Positions 6,497 through 12,906 of a DNA stretch of 12,946 nt are shown in pieces. The notes below the pieces were generated by a model. That model did no database searches, was not told where the DNA came from, and saw nothing but the letters and a program-made list of their open reading frames with translations. The DNA is from CAYLZN01 sp964387935 (GTDB taxonomy: Bacteria; Acidobacteriota; Vicinamibacteria; Vicinamibacterales; JAFNAJ01), in NCBI GenBank assembly GCA_964387935.1, contig CAYLZN010000142.1, positions 1-12,946 on the forward strand. Reading direction: 5' to 3'. The position numbers and the translations under genes were made by a program. Every line of letters starts with the position of its first letter. Positions within the stretch are counted from its first letter, which is position 1.

Positions 6497-7911
6497 GGCG
6501 GGTCTCCTGAGGGTGCCGCTGGTCCCCGGACGAAGAAGCGGTCGTGCCACCGGGTCATCGCTGCCACCGCGTGTTGGTCAGCCACGACCACGGTGAGGTT
6601 CTTCCGCGTACCGCCCTGGGACACCATTTCGAGGGGCAGCCCCTCGAGGGCGCCGAGCATGCGCGTGCCGAGTGTCGGATCCGATCGGAGCCGTTCGCCC
6701 ACCGCGCTCACGATGGCCATGTCGTTTCTGACGTCCACGTCCGCGAACTGCCCCAGCGCCTCGACGATCTCGTCGAGACGGCGCCGGTCGTCGATCGTCA
6801 CCGACACGGCGACCTCGCTCGTGGTCACGACGTCCACGGGCGTCTGGAACCGCTCGAACACGGAGAAGACGCGACTCAGGAAACCCCAGGCCATGAGCAT
6901 GCGGGTCGAGGTGATGCCGATGCGGCTGACGTCGCGCTTGCAGGCAATCGCGGCCAGCGTGTCGCGGGACCCGCCGATGGCGGCCGCAATGCGCGTGCCC
7001 GCGCCATCGGCCCTGGTGGCGTTCAGGATGCGCACCGGGATGCCACGCTGCATGGCCGGGAGGATCGTACTCGGATGGAGGACCTTCGCGCCGAAGTAGG
7101 CCAGTTCCGAGGCTTCGTCGAACGAGAGCTCCGGCACGAGCCTGCTGCCCGGGACCAGCCGGGGATCCGCGGTGAGCATGCCGTCCACGTCCGTCCAGAT
7201 CTGGATCTCGTCCGCCCCCAGCGCGGCGCCGATGACCGATGCGGAATAGTCCGACCCGCCACGGCCCAGCGTGGTCGTGACCCCCGCGGCAGTCGCCCCG
7301 ATGAACCCACCCAGGACCGGAACGACATGCCGGGCCAGCGGGGGCGCCACGTCGGCCTCGAGCGCAGCACGCGTCTCATCGATGAGCGGAACCGCGGCGC
7401 CGTGATCATCGCTCGTCACCATGACGCGGCGCGCGTCGATCCACACGGACGGGAGCGCGGCGTCCTCCAGGGCGCTGGCCACGAGGCGACTGCTCACGAG
7501 TTCGCCGGTGGCCGCTATCACGTCGCGCGATCGCGGCGACGCTTCCCCGAGCACGGCCAGCGCGTGGATGATGGCGTCGATCTCGTCCAGATCGCGGTGG
7601 AGGCGCTCGAGGGCGGCCTCCCGGCGGGTGTGGTCGCGCACGAGGGCGCCCAGCATCTCCGCGTGTCGGTCGCGCAGACCGGCGATCGCGGCGTGCGCCT
7701 GGCGTTCACGTCCGGCCACCGCATCCTCGGTGAGGGTCAGCAGGGCGTCGGTCACGCCGGACAGGGCCGATACGAGGACCACCGTCGGGCGAGGCTCGTC
7801 ACCGTGCCCGAGACGGGCCCGCGTCACGTGACCGATGAGCCGCTCGACGGCCGGGGCGTCCTTCACGGACGTGCCGCCGAACTTCATCACGACGACCCCG
7901 GGTCTGGCCAT
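6493..7911 (-). CDS. lysC: Aspartokinase, lysine-sensitive AKIII-like type with two ACT domains
   Basis: Aspartokinase phosphorylates L-aspartate to open the aspartate-family pathway. The 472-residue protein is collinear with E. coli LysC (AKIII, 449 aa). The kinase domain (1-~305) has VVMKFGGTSV (7-16, Lys10), ATGELVSSRL, TTLGRGGSDYSA (213-224), IWTDVDGMLTADPR (238-251) and YFGAKVLHPST. Two ACT regulatory domains follow (~315-460). There is no homoserine dehydrogenase fusion. Residues tied to lysine inhibition in E. coli are conserved: the MLxxxGFLxxVF block (338-349) and VVTTSEVAVSVT (361-372), with Thr364, Ser365 and Thr372. I therefore infer feedback inhibition by lysine. ATG 7911 is preferred because GGGGAG (7927-7922) lies 10 nt upstream; a GTG at 7929 abuts the DedA stop but lacks such a site. 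The gap to the DedA gene is 18 bp. Confidence 0.94.
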   Translation of the reverse strand: MARPGVVVMKFGGTSVKDAPAVERLIGHVTRARLGHGDEPRPTVVLVSALSGVTDALLTLTEDAVAGRERQAHAAIAGLRDRHAEMLGALVRDHTRREAALERLHRDLDEIDAIIHALAVLGEASPRSRDVIAATGELVSSRLVASALEDAALPSVWIDARRVMVTSDDHGAAVPLIDETRAALEADVAPPLARHVVPVLGGFIGATAAGVTTTLGRGGSDYSASVIGAALGADEIQIWTDVDGMLTADPRLVPGSRLVPELSFDEASELAYFGAKVLHPSTILPAMQRGIPVRILNATRADGAGTRIAAAIGGSRDTLAAIACKRDVSRIGITSTRMLMAWGFLSRVFSVFERFQTPVDVVTTSEVAVSVTIDDRRRLDEIVEALGQFADVDVRNDMAIVSAVGERLRSDPTLGTRMLGALEGLPLEMVSQGGTRKNLTVVVADQHAVAAMTRWHDRFFVRGPAAPSGDPP

Positions 7912-7921
7912 GAGCCGGTTG

Positions 7922-7927
7922 CTCCCC
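7922..7927 (-). promoter_or_regulatory. Shine-Dalgarno that sets the lysC start
   Basis: GGGGAG on the minus strand lies 10 nt upstream of ATG 7911. It sits immediately after the alternative GTG at 7929, so it can serve only the ATG. Confidence 0.55.
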
Positions 7928-7929
7928 AC

Positions 7930-8556
7930 TCAGAACGAGTCGTCCGCGGCGGTCCTGCGCTGGGCCCAGGCGAACCACAGTTCCCGGAGCACGACAACGG
8001 CGGCCACACCGAGGATGACGTAGACCACCCGCCCGCTCATCCACTTGAGGGCTCGCTCAACGCCGCCCAGCCGCTCTCCGAGGCTCGAGCCCAGCCCAAG
8101 GATGAGCGGCGCCCACAGCAGCGCCGCCAGGCCATCGTACGCGACGAAGCGCCAGTAGGCCATCCCTCTGACGCCTGCGCTGACGAAGACGACCAGGCGA
8201 GTGCCGGGCACCAGTCGGGACAGGAGCACGATGGGCTCGCCGAAGCGCCCGAACCAGCGGGTCGCCACGCGAAGGCGACCAGGTCGGATGAAGTTGCGGA
8301 TCGGGCCGCGGCGAAGCGAGTGCGCTCGCAGCTTCCGCCCGAACAGGTAGAGCAGCGAGTCCGAGGCGACGATGCCACACCAGGCGACGGGGAAGGCGAT
8401 CGGCCAGCTGAACATCCCGACACCGATCAGGTAGCCCCCGAGGAGCAGCAGCAGGTCCTCATTGAGCGGCGACCCGACCGCCCCTGCGAGGAACAGCAGG
8501 AAATAGGCCGGATATCCCCAGGTGCCGAGCAAGGCCGCCGCACTGTCCGAAGTCAT
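7930..8556 (-). CDS. DedA-family (VTT/SNARE-associated domain) inner-membrane protein
   Basis: This 208-residue integral membrane protein belongs to the DedA superfamily, some members of which are undecaprenyl-phosphate or phospholipid flippases needed for envelope homeostasis. Hydrophobic segments lie at ~14-30, ~34-48, ~53-72, ~108-128, ~135-157 and ~177-196. Family hallmarks are the re-entrant-loop acidic site SPLNEDLLLLLGG (Glu33, Asp34), DSLLYLFGRKLR (66-77), and GEPIVLLSRLVPGTRLVVFVSAG (~106-128), where Arg114 and Arg120 form the conserved SRxxPGxR motif. The C terminus is short and charged. It is the first gene of the minus-strand block and is 18 bp upstream of lysC, so it probably shares the promoter. 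No good Shine-Dalgarno precedes ATG 8556. A tie between DedA and DAP synthesis through cell-wall precursor supply is plausible but is inference. Confidence 0.9.
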   Translation of the reverse strand: MTSDSAAALLGTWGYPAYFLLFLAGAVGSPLNEDLLLLLGGYLIGVGMFSWPIAFPVAWCGIVASDSLLYLFGRKLRAHSLRRGPIRNFIRPGRLRVATRWFGRFGEPIVLLSRLVPGTRLVVFVSAGVRGMAYWRFVAYDGLAALLWAPLILGLGSSLGERLGGVERALKWMSGRVVYVILGVAAVVVLRELWFAWAQRRTAADDSF

Positions 8557-8639
8557 GGCCGCAAACTGAAGGCGTGGACGCGACTCAGCTTACAATCGCC
8601 CGCAGCGTGGCGGCAATTCACGCCGCGGGAGCTCACGAT
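8557..8639. promoter_or_regulatory. Divergent promoter region between the DedA operon and the amidase gene
   Basis: This 83-bp gap must drive the seven-gene minus-strand block and the plus-strand amidase. For the amidase, TACAAT at 8591-8596 is a good -10-like hexamer and GGGAG at 8627-8631 is a Shine-Dalgarno 8 nt before ATG 8640; no clear -35 is seen. On the minus strand I see no convincing promoter. The gap is too short for a lysine (L-box) riboswitch, and none is recognisable. Confidence 0.45.
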
Positions 8640-10280
8640 ATGCACCCCTCCACTACGCTCCAGTCGGACAGCATCGGGTCGTGGCTGCGAGCCGCGCAAC
8701 AGGATGCCAGGGCGCGGGGCCTCTCCGAGGTGGCGTCGCTGCTCGAAACGCTGGCCGATTCGACGCGAGCGCTGCGCGCCGCCACGTGGAACGTGCCGGC
8801 CGATGCACAGCCTCCGGACGCCCTCGAGGCGTCCCCGCCGGTGGCGGCCGGCGAAACCGTTGCCGGGCCCGGGCGTTCCCTCGAGGACACCGCGAGCACA
8901 ACACCCGCGGTCGATTCGGAACCGCCGATCGAGTTGCTGACCATCGCGGATCTCGCTCCGCGCCTCGCCAGCGGCGAACTCCTGGCCCGAGATCTGGTCG
9001 AGGCGTGCCTGACCCGCGTCGCGCGGGACAATCCGACGCTCAACGCGATGGTCACGGTCCTGGCCGATGCCGCGCGCGCCGCCGCCGTCCGGGCCGATGC
9101 CGCGCGCGCCGCCGGGCACCTGCATGGACCTCTGCACGGCATTCCCCTGACCCTCAAGGACCTGATCGACCTCGAGGGCTGTCCGACAACGGCGTCGTCC
9201 AACGTCCGGCGCCACGTCGTGGCCGCGCGGGATGCGCTGGTCACGCGTCGCCTTCGCGATTCTGGCGCCATCGTGCTGGGCAAGACCAACCTCCACGAGT
9301 TCGCCTTCGGCACCACGACCGAGGACTCGGCCTTCGGTCCGACGAGGCATCCGGTCGATCCCTCCCGGTCGCCGGGAGGCTCCAGCGGGGGATCGGCCGC
9401 GGCCCTGCGTGCCGGCATGGGGATCGCCTCGATCGGGACCGACACCGGGGGCTCGATTCGCATCCCCGCTGCGGCCTGCGGACTGGTTGGACTCAAGCCG
9501 ACGTTCGGGGAAGTGCCGACCGACGGGGTCGTGCCGCTCGCGTGGTCCTTCGATCACGTGGGGCCGCTCGCGCGCTCGGTGGACGACGCGTGGCTGCTGT
9601 GGGAAGTCATGAGCGGGCGGCCCGTGACGGACGGTACCACCAGGGTCACACCGGATCCGACGACCCTGCGGCTCGTGCTGCTCGAGCCCTACTTCTGCGA
9701 CATCCTCGAGGACGGCGTGCGTCAGGCGTTCTTCGCAGCGGTCGCGCGACTCGCAAACGCGGGTGTCCACGTGACGCCAGGCGCGTTGCCACACGCCGGC
9801 GTCGTGGCGCCGGTGTACCTGCACCTCGTCCTGGCGGAGGCCGCGGCGTATCACGGGCCGACACTGGACCGGAGGCCAGGGGACTACACCCCGCCCGTGC
9901 GCGCCCGCCTCGAGATGGGCCGTTATGTGCTCGGTGAGGACTACGCCCGCGCGTCGCTGGGCCGCGCGGTCCTCACGCGAGAGGTCGAGACCCTGCTCCA
10001 CGAGGCCGATGCCCTGGTGCTTCCGACACTGCCCGTGACGATGCCCGGGCTGGGGGAGAGCCGCGTGACGGTCGGGGGACGCGCCGAGAGCGTTCGGAAC
10101 ATCACGCTTCGGCTGACCCAGGTGTTCGACGTGACGGGGCATCCGGCCATCAGCCTGCCCATTGGCGATGCGGCCCCGGGTCTGCCGGCTGGCCTCCAGC
10201 TCGTGGGACGGCGCGACGAGACGGCGCGCCTGCTGGCGGTCGCTTTAGCGTGTGAATCGGTATTGACGCGCGGGGAGTGA
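8640..10280 (+). CDS. Amidase-signature family hydrolase with an N-terminal extension
   Basis: This 546-residue amidase-signature enzyme hydrolyses a C-N amide bond; the substrate is unknown. The Ser-cisSer-Lys triad is complete: Lys173 in TLKDLIDLEG, cis-Ser248 in SPGGSSGGSAAAL, and nucleophile Ser272 in GTDTGGSIRIPAA. LGKTNLHEFAFGTTTEDSAFG and GLVGLKPTFGEVPTDGV also match the GatA-like signature. The core starts near residue 98 (ELLTIADLAPRLASGELLARDLVEA). The preceding ~97 residues are atypical: a helical stretch (~10-55, SWLRAAQQDARARGLSEV) and then a Pro/Ala/Glu-rich linker (~55-95). It has no signal peptide. It lacks the C-terminal helical tail expected of a true GatA, and no gatB or gatC is adjacent, so transamidosome function is unlikely. 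ATG 8640 is chosen from GGGAG at 8627-8631 and the upstream TACAAT; ATG 8574 lies upstream of that -10 box. Confidence 0.88.
   Translation: MHPSTTLQSDSIGSWLRAAQQDARARGLSEVASLLETLADSTRALRAATWNVPADAQPPDALEASPPVAAGETVAGPGRSLEDTASTTPAVDSEPPIELLTIADLAPRLASGELLARDLVEACLTRVARDNPTLNAMVTVLADAARAAAVRADAARAAGHLHGPLHGIPLTLKDLIDLEGCPTTASSNVRRHVVAARDALVTRRLRDSGAIVLGKTNLHEFAFGTTTEDSAFGPTRHPVDPSRSPGGSSGGSAAALRAGMGIASIGTDTGGSIRIPAAACGLVGLKPTFGEVPTDGVVPLAWSFDHVGPLARSVDDAWLLWEVMSGRPVTDGTTRVTPDPTTLRLVLLEPYFCDILEDGVRQAFFAAVARLANAGVHVTPGALPHAGVVAPVYLHLVLAEAAAYHGPTLDRRPGDYTPPVRARLEMGRYVLGEDYARASLGRAVLTREVETLLHEADALVLPTLPVTMPGLGESRVTVGGRAESVRNITLRLTQVFDVTGHPAISLPIGDAAPGLPAGLQLVGRRDETARLLAVALACESVLTRGE
9062..9113 (+). 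repeat. Imperfect tandem duplication inside the amidase gene (30-bp period)
   Basis: A 22-base block (9062-9083) recurs exactly at 9092-9113. The period is 30 bp (10 codons), so the reading frame is kept: ADAARAAAVR is followed by ADAARAAGHL. It extends an alanine-rich helix just before the catalytic-Lys segment. It looks like a recent in-frame duplication or slippage in GC-rich DNA. Confidence 0.7.
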
Positions 10281-10319
10281 GGCCGCCGCTCCAGCGAGGG
10301 GGCCCCCAGGCCGCCATGC

Positions 10320-10325
10320 TACGAT
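10320..10325 (+). promoter_or_regulatory. -10-like hexamer directly upstream of the alpha/beta hydrolase gene
   Basis: TACGAT ends 9 nt before ATG 10335, with no Shine-Dalgarno in between. The expected transcription start is 2-3 nt before or at the ATG, which suggests a near-leaderless mRNA. No -35 box is evident. The gene also lies only 54 bp after the amidase and could be read from it instead. Confidence 0.35.
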
Positions 10326-10334
10326 GGGTGTTCG

Positions 10335-11360
10335 ATGTTTGCGCCGTTTTTCCACCGTCTGGAGCATCGCCTCCACGCGTCCACCACCGACCGCGTCGTG
10401 CGGCCATTCGACTGGGGGCTCGACTGGCTGCCCGAGGACGCCCGAGTCCCGGATCGGCAGGCCGGGGAGCAGGTCGAAGGCTGGGTGGCCCGCGTGCTCG
10501 ACGACAGCCGGCGTTTCTTCGAGACGCCCCCGACGGCCGACTACGAATTCGACGAGGCGACGGGCCGCCTGCGGTTTCCGAGCGCGTTCGAGACGCCCCA
10601 TCCGGAGAACAACACGGTCTACGGCACCTACTTCCCGGGGCATGGCCGGTCGGGCCGCGACCGCCGCCGCGCGGTGGTCGTGCTGCCGCAGTGGAACTCC
10701 GACGCGCAGGCGCACATCGGGCTGAGCCGGCTGCTTTCCCTCTTCGGGATGAGCGCGCTGCGGATGTCGCTGCCCTATCACGATGCCCGCATGCCGTCCG
10801 AGCTCACGCGGGCCGACTACATCGTCTCGCCCAACATCGTGCGCACGATCCAGGTGTGCCGGCAGGCGGTGATGGACGCGCGGCGTGCGGTGGCCTGGCT
10901 CGCGGCACGTGGCTACGAGCGAATCGGCATCCTCGGCACGAGCCTGGGGTCCTGTCTCGCGATGCTGACAGCGGCGCACGAGCCACTCGTCCGGGCCGCC
11001 GCGCTCAACCACATCTCGCCCTACTTCGCGGATGTCGTGTGGGAGGGGCTCTCGACGCGACACGTGCGCGAGGGCCTGGAAGGCCACGTCGATCTGCCGC
11101 ACCTGCGGCGGCTGTGGCTGCCGATCAGCCCCCAGACCTATGTCGAACGCGTGCGCGACACGCGTGTGCTGCTGGTCTACGCGAAGTACGACCTCTCATT
11201 CCCGCTCGGCCTCTCGCTGCAGCTCGTGCACGAGTTCCGGGCCCGTGCCCTCCCGCACGAGGTGTCGGTGCTCCCGTGCGGCCACTACAGCACGGGACTG
11301 ACGCCGTGGAAGTGGATGGACGGCTTCGTGCTGACGCGCTTCCTCAGGGAAAACCTGTAG
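10335..11360 (+). CDS. Alpha/beta-hydrolase fold protein of unknown substrate
   Basis: This 341-residue soluble protein has an alpha/beta-hydrolase core. The nucleophile elbow is ILGTSLGSCLAML with Ser203 (GxSxG). The acid is probably Asp286 in VLLVYAKYDLSFP, and the base His317 in VLPCGHYSTGLTPWKW. A core strand AVVVLPQWNSDAQAHIGL (113-130) stands where an oxyanion HG motif would be, and LRMSLPYHDARMP (142-154) follows. The first ~110 residues precede the core and include the predicted-amphipathic MFAPFFHRLEHRLHAS and an aromatic-rich stretch (FDWGLDWLPED). The family has a resemblance to the poorly characterised ABHD18-like group, but I cannot confirm this by eye. It has no signal peptide. 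It follows the amidase by 54 bp on the same strand and overlaps the convergent phosphatase gene by 17 bp at the 3' ends. Substrate unknown. Confidence 0.82.
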   Translation: MFAPFFHRLEHRLHASTTDRVVRPFDWGLDWLPEDARVPDRQAGEQVEGWVARVLDDSRRFFETPPTADYEFDEATGRLRFPSAFETPHPENNTVYGTYFPGHGRSGRDRRRAVVVLPQWNSDAQAHIGLSRLLSLFGMSALRMSLPYHDARMPSELTRADYIVSPNIVRTIQVCRQAVMDARRAVAWLAARGYERIGILGTSLGSCLAMLTAAHEPLVRAAALNHISPYFADVVWEGLSTRHVREGLEGHVDLPHLRRLWLPISPQTYVERVRDTRVLLVYAKYDLSFPLGLSLQLVHEFRARALPHEVSVLPCGHYSTGLTPWKWMDGFVLTRFLRENL

Positions 11361-12642
11361 TGCCCGCCGCGCGCCGCACGATGAGCAGCGTGAAGTCATC
11401 ATCGTAGGAACGGGCCCCGGAGAACTCCCGCGTCGCCGCCACCAGCCGGTCGATGATCGCGGCGGCGGGCTCCGCGCGCGCCTCATGCGCCACCGCCGCC
11501 AGGCGCGCCACGCCGAACTCGTCGCCTCCTGCCGACGAGGTATCGACCACGCCGTCGGTGTACAGCACGAGTACGTCTCCGGGGGCCAGCCGGGTTTCGT
11601 CCGACTCGTAGCTGATGGCGTCGAAGACGCCCAGGAAGGGCCCGCCGGCCGTCAACTGCTCGAGCCGGCCGTCGGCGCGCACGACGAGCGGCGGGTTGTG
11701 GCCGCAGTTCGAATACAGGAAGCGCCCCTGCCCCGGGTCGAGTTCCCCATAGACGGCGGTGACGAACCCCGGCAGGCTGCTGGACTCCACGAGGAACCGG
11801 TTGACCGCGCGCATCGCGGCGGCGACGTCCGGCTCGAACCGGGCGCTCAGCCGGAGCAGCGTCCTGAAGGTCGCCATGATGAGGGCGGCCGGAATGCCCT
11901 TCCCCGCCACGTCGGCCACGACCAGGCCGAGGCGATCGCCCGGCAGCGGCAGGTAGTCGAAATAGTCACCGCCGATGTCGTAGGTCGGGATGCTGACGCC
12001 CGCGATGTCGTACCCGGGCAGGCGCGGCGACGCGGTGGGCAGCAGGCGGGACTGGACGTCGTGGGCGATCTGGAGCTGCGTCTCGATTCGCCGCTTCTCG
12101 AGCAACTCGCGGTGGAGCATCGCCTTCTGGATGGAGATGCCGGCGGCGTCCGCGAAGAACTGCAGGGTCTCGAGGTCACGGTCGCCGTAGGCACCTCGGC
12201 GATCGCTTTCGAGGTTCACGGCGCCGACCACCCGTCCTTCGAGCGAGATCGGTACGGCGATTTCAGCCTCCGTGGAGGCACGCCCTTCCACGTAGTGCGG
12301 GTCGACGCGCACGTCCGACGCAACCACGGGCTGACCACTGGCGATCACGTGGCCGATGATACCCTTGCCCAGACGCAGCATCTCGTCGTCTTCGGGCGGC
12401 CGCGGATCGAACCCGCGTGAGGCCATGCCCGCGATCACCTGCTGCCGGTGGCCGACGCGCGAGAACGGATCCTCGCGCGTCAGCACGAAGATGCCGGCGG
12501 CATCGTAGTCGATCACGGTGCGCACCGTGTTCAGGATGTGGTTCAGGATCTCGTCGAGGTCGAGGGTGCCGCTGATCGTCTGCGCGATCTGCAGGAGCAG
12601 CCGGTACTTCGTGTCGGCGGTGAGCACGCGCCCGGTGTCCAT
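11344..12642 (-). CDS. GAF-domain PP2C/SpoIIE-type serine/threonine phosphatase (RsbU-like)
   Basis: This 432-residue cytoplasmic regulator has a GAF sensor domain followed by a PPM/SpoIIE phosphatase. Such proteins typically dephosphorylate an anti-sigma-factor antagonist in a partner-switching pathway. The GAF domain (~15-175) has LDEILNHILNTVRTVIDYDAAGIFV, GIIGHVIASGQPVVASDVRVDPHYV and SLEGRVVGAVNLESDRRGAY. A helical linker (~175-205, RIETQLQIAHDVQSRLLP) is the usual RsbU-type coupling helix. The phosphatase metal residues are present: Asp226 (GGDYFDY), Asp244 (VADVAGKG), Asp363 (LYTDGVVD) and Asp415/416 (SYDDDFTLL). SNCGHNPPLVV is also conserved. No RsbW-type kinase, STAS-domain antagonist or sigma factor lies in the window. 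It sits 44 bp downstream of a small membrane protein, probably in one operon, and its 3' end overlaps the convergent hydrolase gene by 17 bp. Confidence 0.93.
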   Translation of the reverse strand: MDTGRVLTADTKYRLLLQIAQTISGTLDLDEILNHILNTVRTVIDYDAAGIFVLTREDPFSRVGHRQQVIAGMASRGFDPRPPEDDEMLRLGKGIIGHVIASGQPVVASDVRVDPHYVEGRASTEAEIAVPISLEGRVVGAVNLESDRRGAYGDRDLETLQFFADAAGISIQKAMLHRELLEKRRIETQLQIAHDVQSRLLPTASPRLPGYDIAGVSIPTYDIGGDYFDYLPLPGDRLGLVVADVAGKGIPAALIMATFRTLLRLSARFEPDVAAAMRAVNRFLVESSSLPGFVTAVYGELDPGQGRFLYSNCGHNPPLVVRADGRLEQLTAGGPFLGVFDAISYESDETRLAPGDVLVLYTDGVVDTSSAGGDEFGVARLAAVAHEARAEPAAAIIDRLVAATREFSGARSYDDDFTLLIVRRAAGTTGFP

Positions 12643-12686
12643 GTCCCCAGCTTCTCACACTCGGGGCGACCGGAACACGGACGCCC

Positions 12687-12890
12687 TCAGAGCCAGCGGA
12701 GAATGCCGCGCAGCGCTCCGTACAGCGCGCCCGCCAGCTCGCGCACCAGGGGCGACACGCTGCCTTCGTTGACGGCGTCGGCCACGGTGACGGGATCGGT
12801 CAGCAGCAGCCAGATCGTGGCGCCGGCCAGCGTCGCCGCGAGCACCGCCACCACTCCGAACAGGCTGATGCTGAGGCGAACGAGACTCAT
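12687..12890 (-). CDS. Small single-span membrane protein of unknown function
   Basis: I do not recognise this 67-residue protein. It has a basic N terminus (MSLVRLS), one strongly hydrophobic segment (~residues 8-30, SLFGVVAVLAATLAGATIWLLL) and a short polar region (TDPVTVADAVNEGSVSP). A second amphipathic helix (~47-67, LVRELAGALYGALRGILRWL) ends in Arg-Trp-Leu. The hydrophobic segment may be an uncleaved anchor. It precedes the GAF-SpoIIE phosphatase by 44 bp on the same strand, so it may be co-transcribed and could be a membrane partner. ATG 12890 has no Shine-Dalgarno, but a TAGACT box lies just upstream. Codon use with G/C-rich third positions supports real coding. The call as a gene is likely; its role is open. 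Confidence 0.68.
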   Translation of the reverse strand: MSLVRLSISLFGVVAVLAATLAGATIWLLLTDPVTVADAVNEGSVSPLVRELAGALYGALRGILRWL

Positions 12891-12900
12891 GCTAGGGCCC

Positions 12901-12906
12901 AGTCTA
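12901..12906 (-). promoter_or_regulatory. -10-like hexamer upstream of the small membrane protein
   Basis: On the minus strand TAGACT lies 10 nt before ATG 12890 (intervening GGGCCCTAGC), and no Shine-Dalgarno is present. Transcription would begin within about 3-4 nt of the start codon. No -35 is evident. This could be the promoter for this gene and the downstream phosphatase. Confidence 0.4.

Noticed and set aside
7912..7929. GTG start for lysC
   Set aside because: It directly follows the DedA stop and has no ribosome-binding site; ATG 7911 has GGGGAG and the usual short lead-in to VMKFGGTSV.
8574..8639. Earlier ATG for the amidase
   Set aside because: It lies upstream of the likely -10 box at 8591-8596 and has no Shine-Dalgarno, whereas ATG 8640 has GGGAG 8 nt upstream.
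6544..8940. Plus-strand open frame of 798 codons
   Set aside because: It is antisense to lysC and the DedA gene and low-complexity in composition, with no recognisable domain.
8553..10142. Minus-strand open frame of 529 codons
   Set aside because: It is antisense to the amidase, which carries the complete catalytic signature; the antisense product is His/Arg/Gly-rich with no domain.
10298..10307. GGGGGCCCCC palindrome as a terminator after the amidase
   Set aside because: There is no loop and no T-tract, so it cannot form a normal intrinsic terminator.
11485..12420. Plus-strand open frame of 311 codons
   Set aside because: It is antisense to the GAF-SpoIIE phosphatase and shows no domain.
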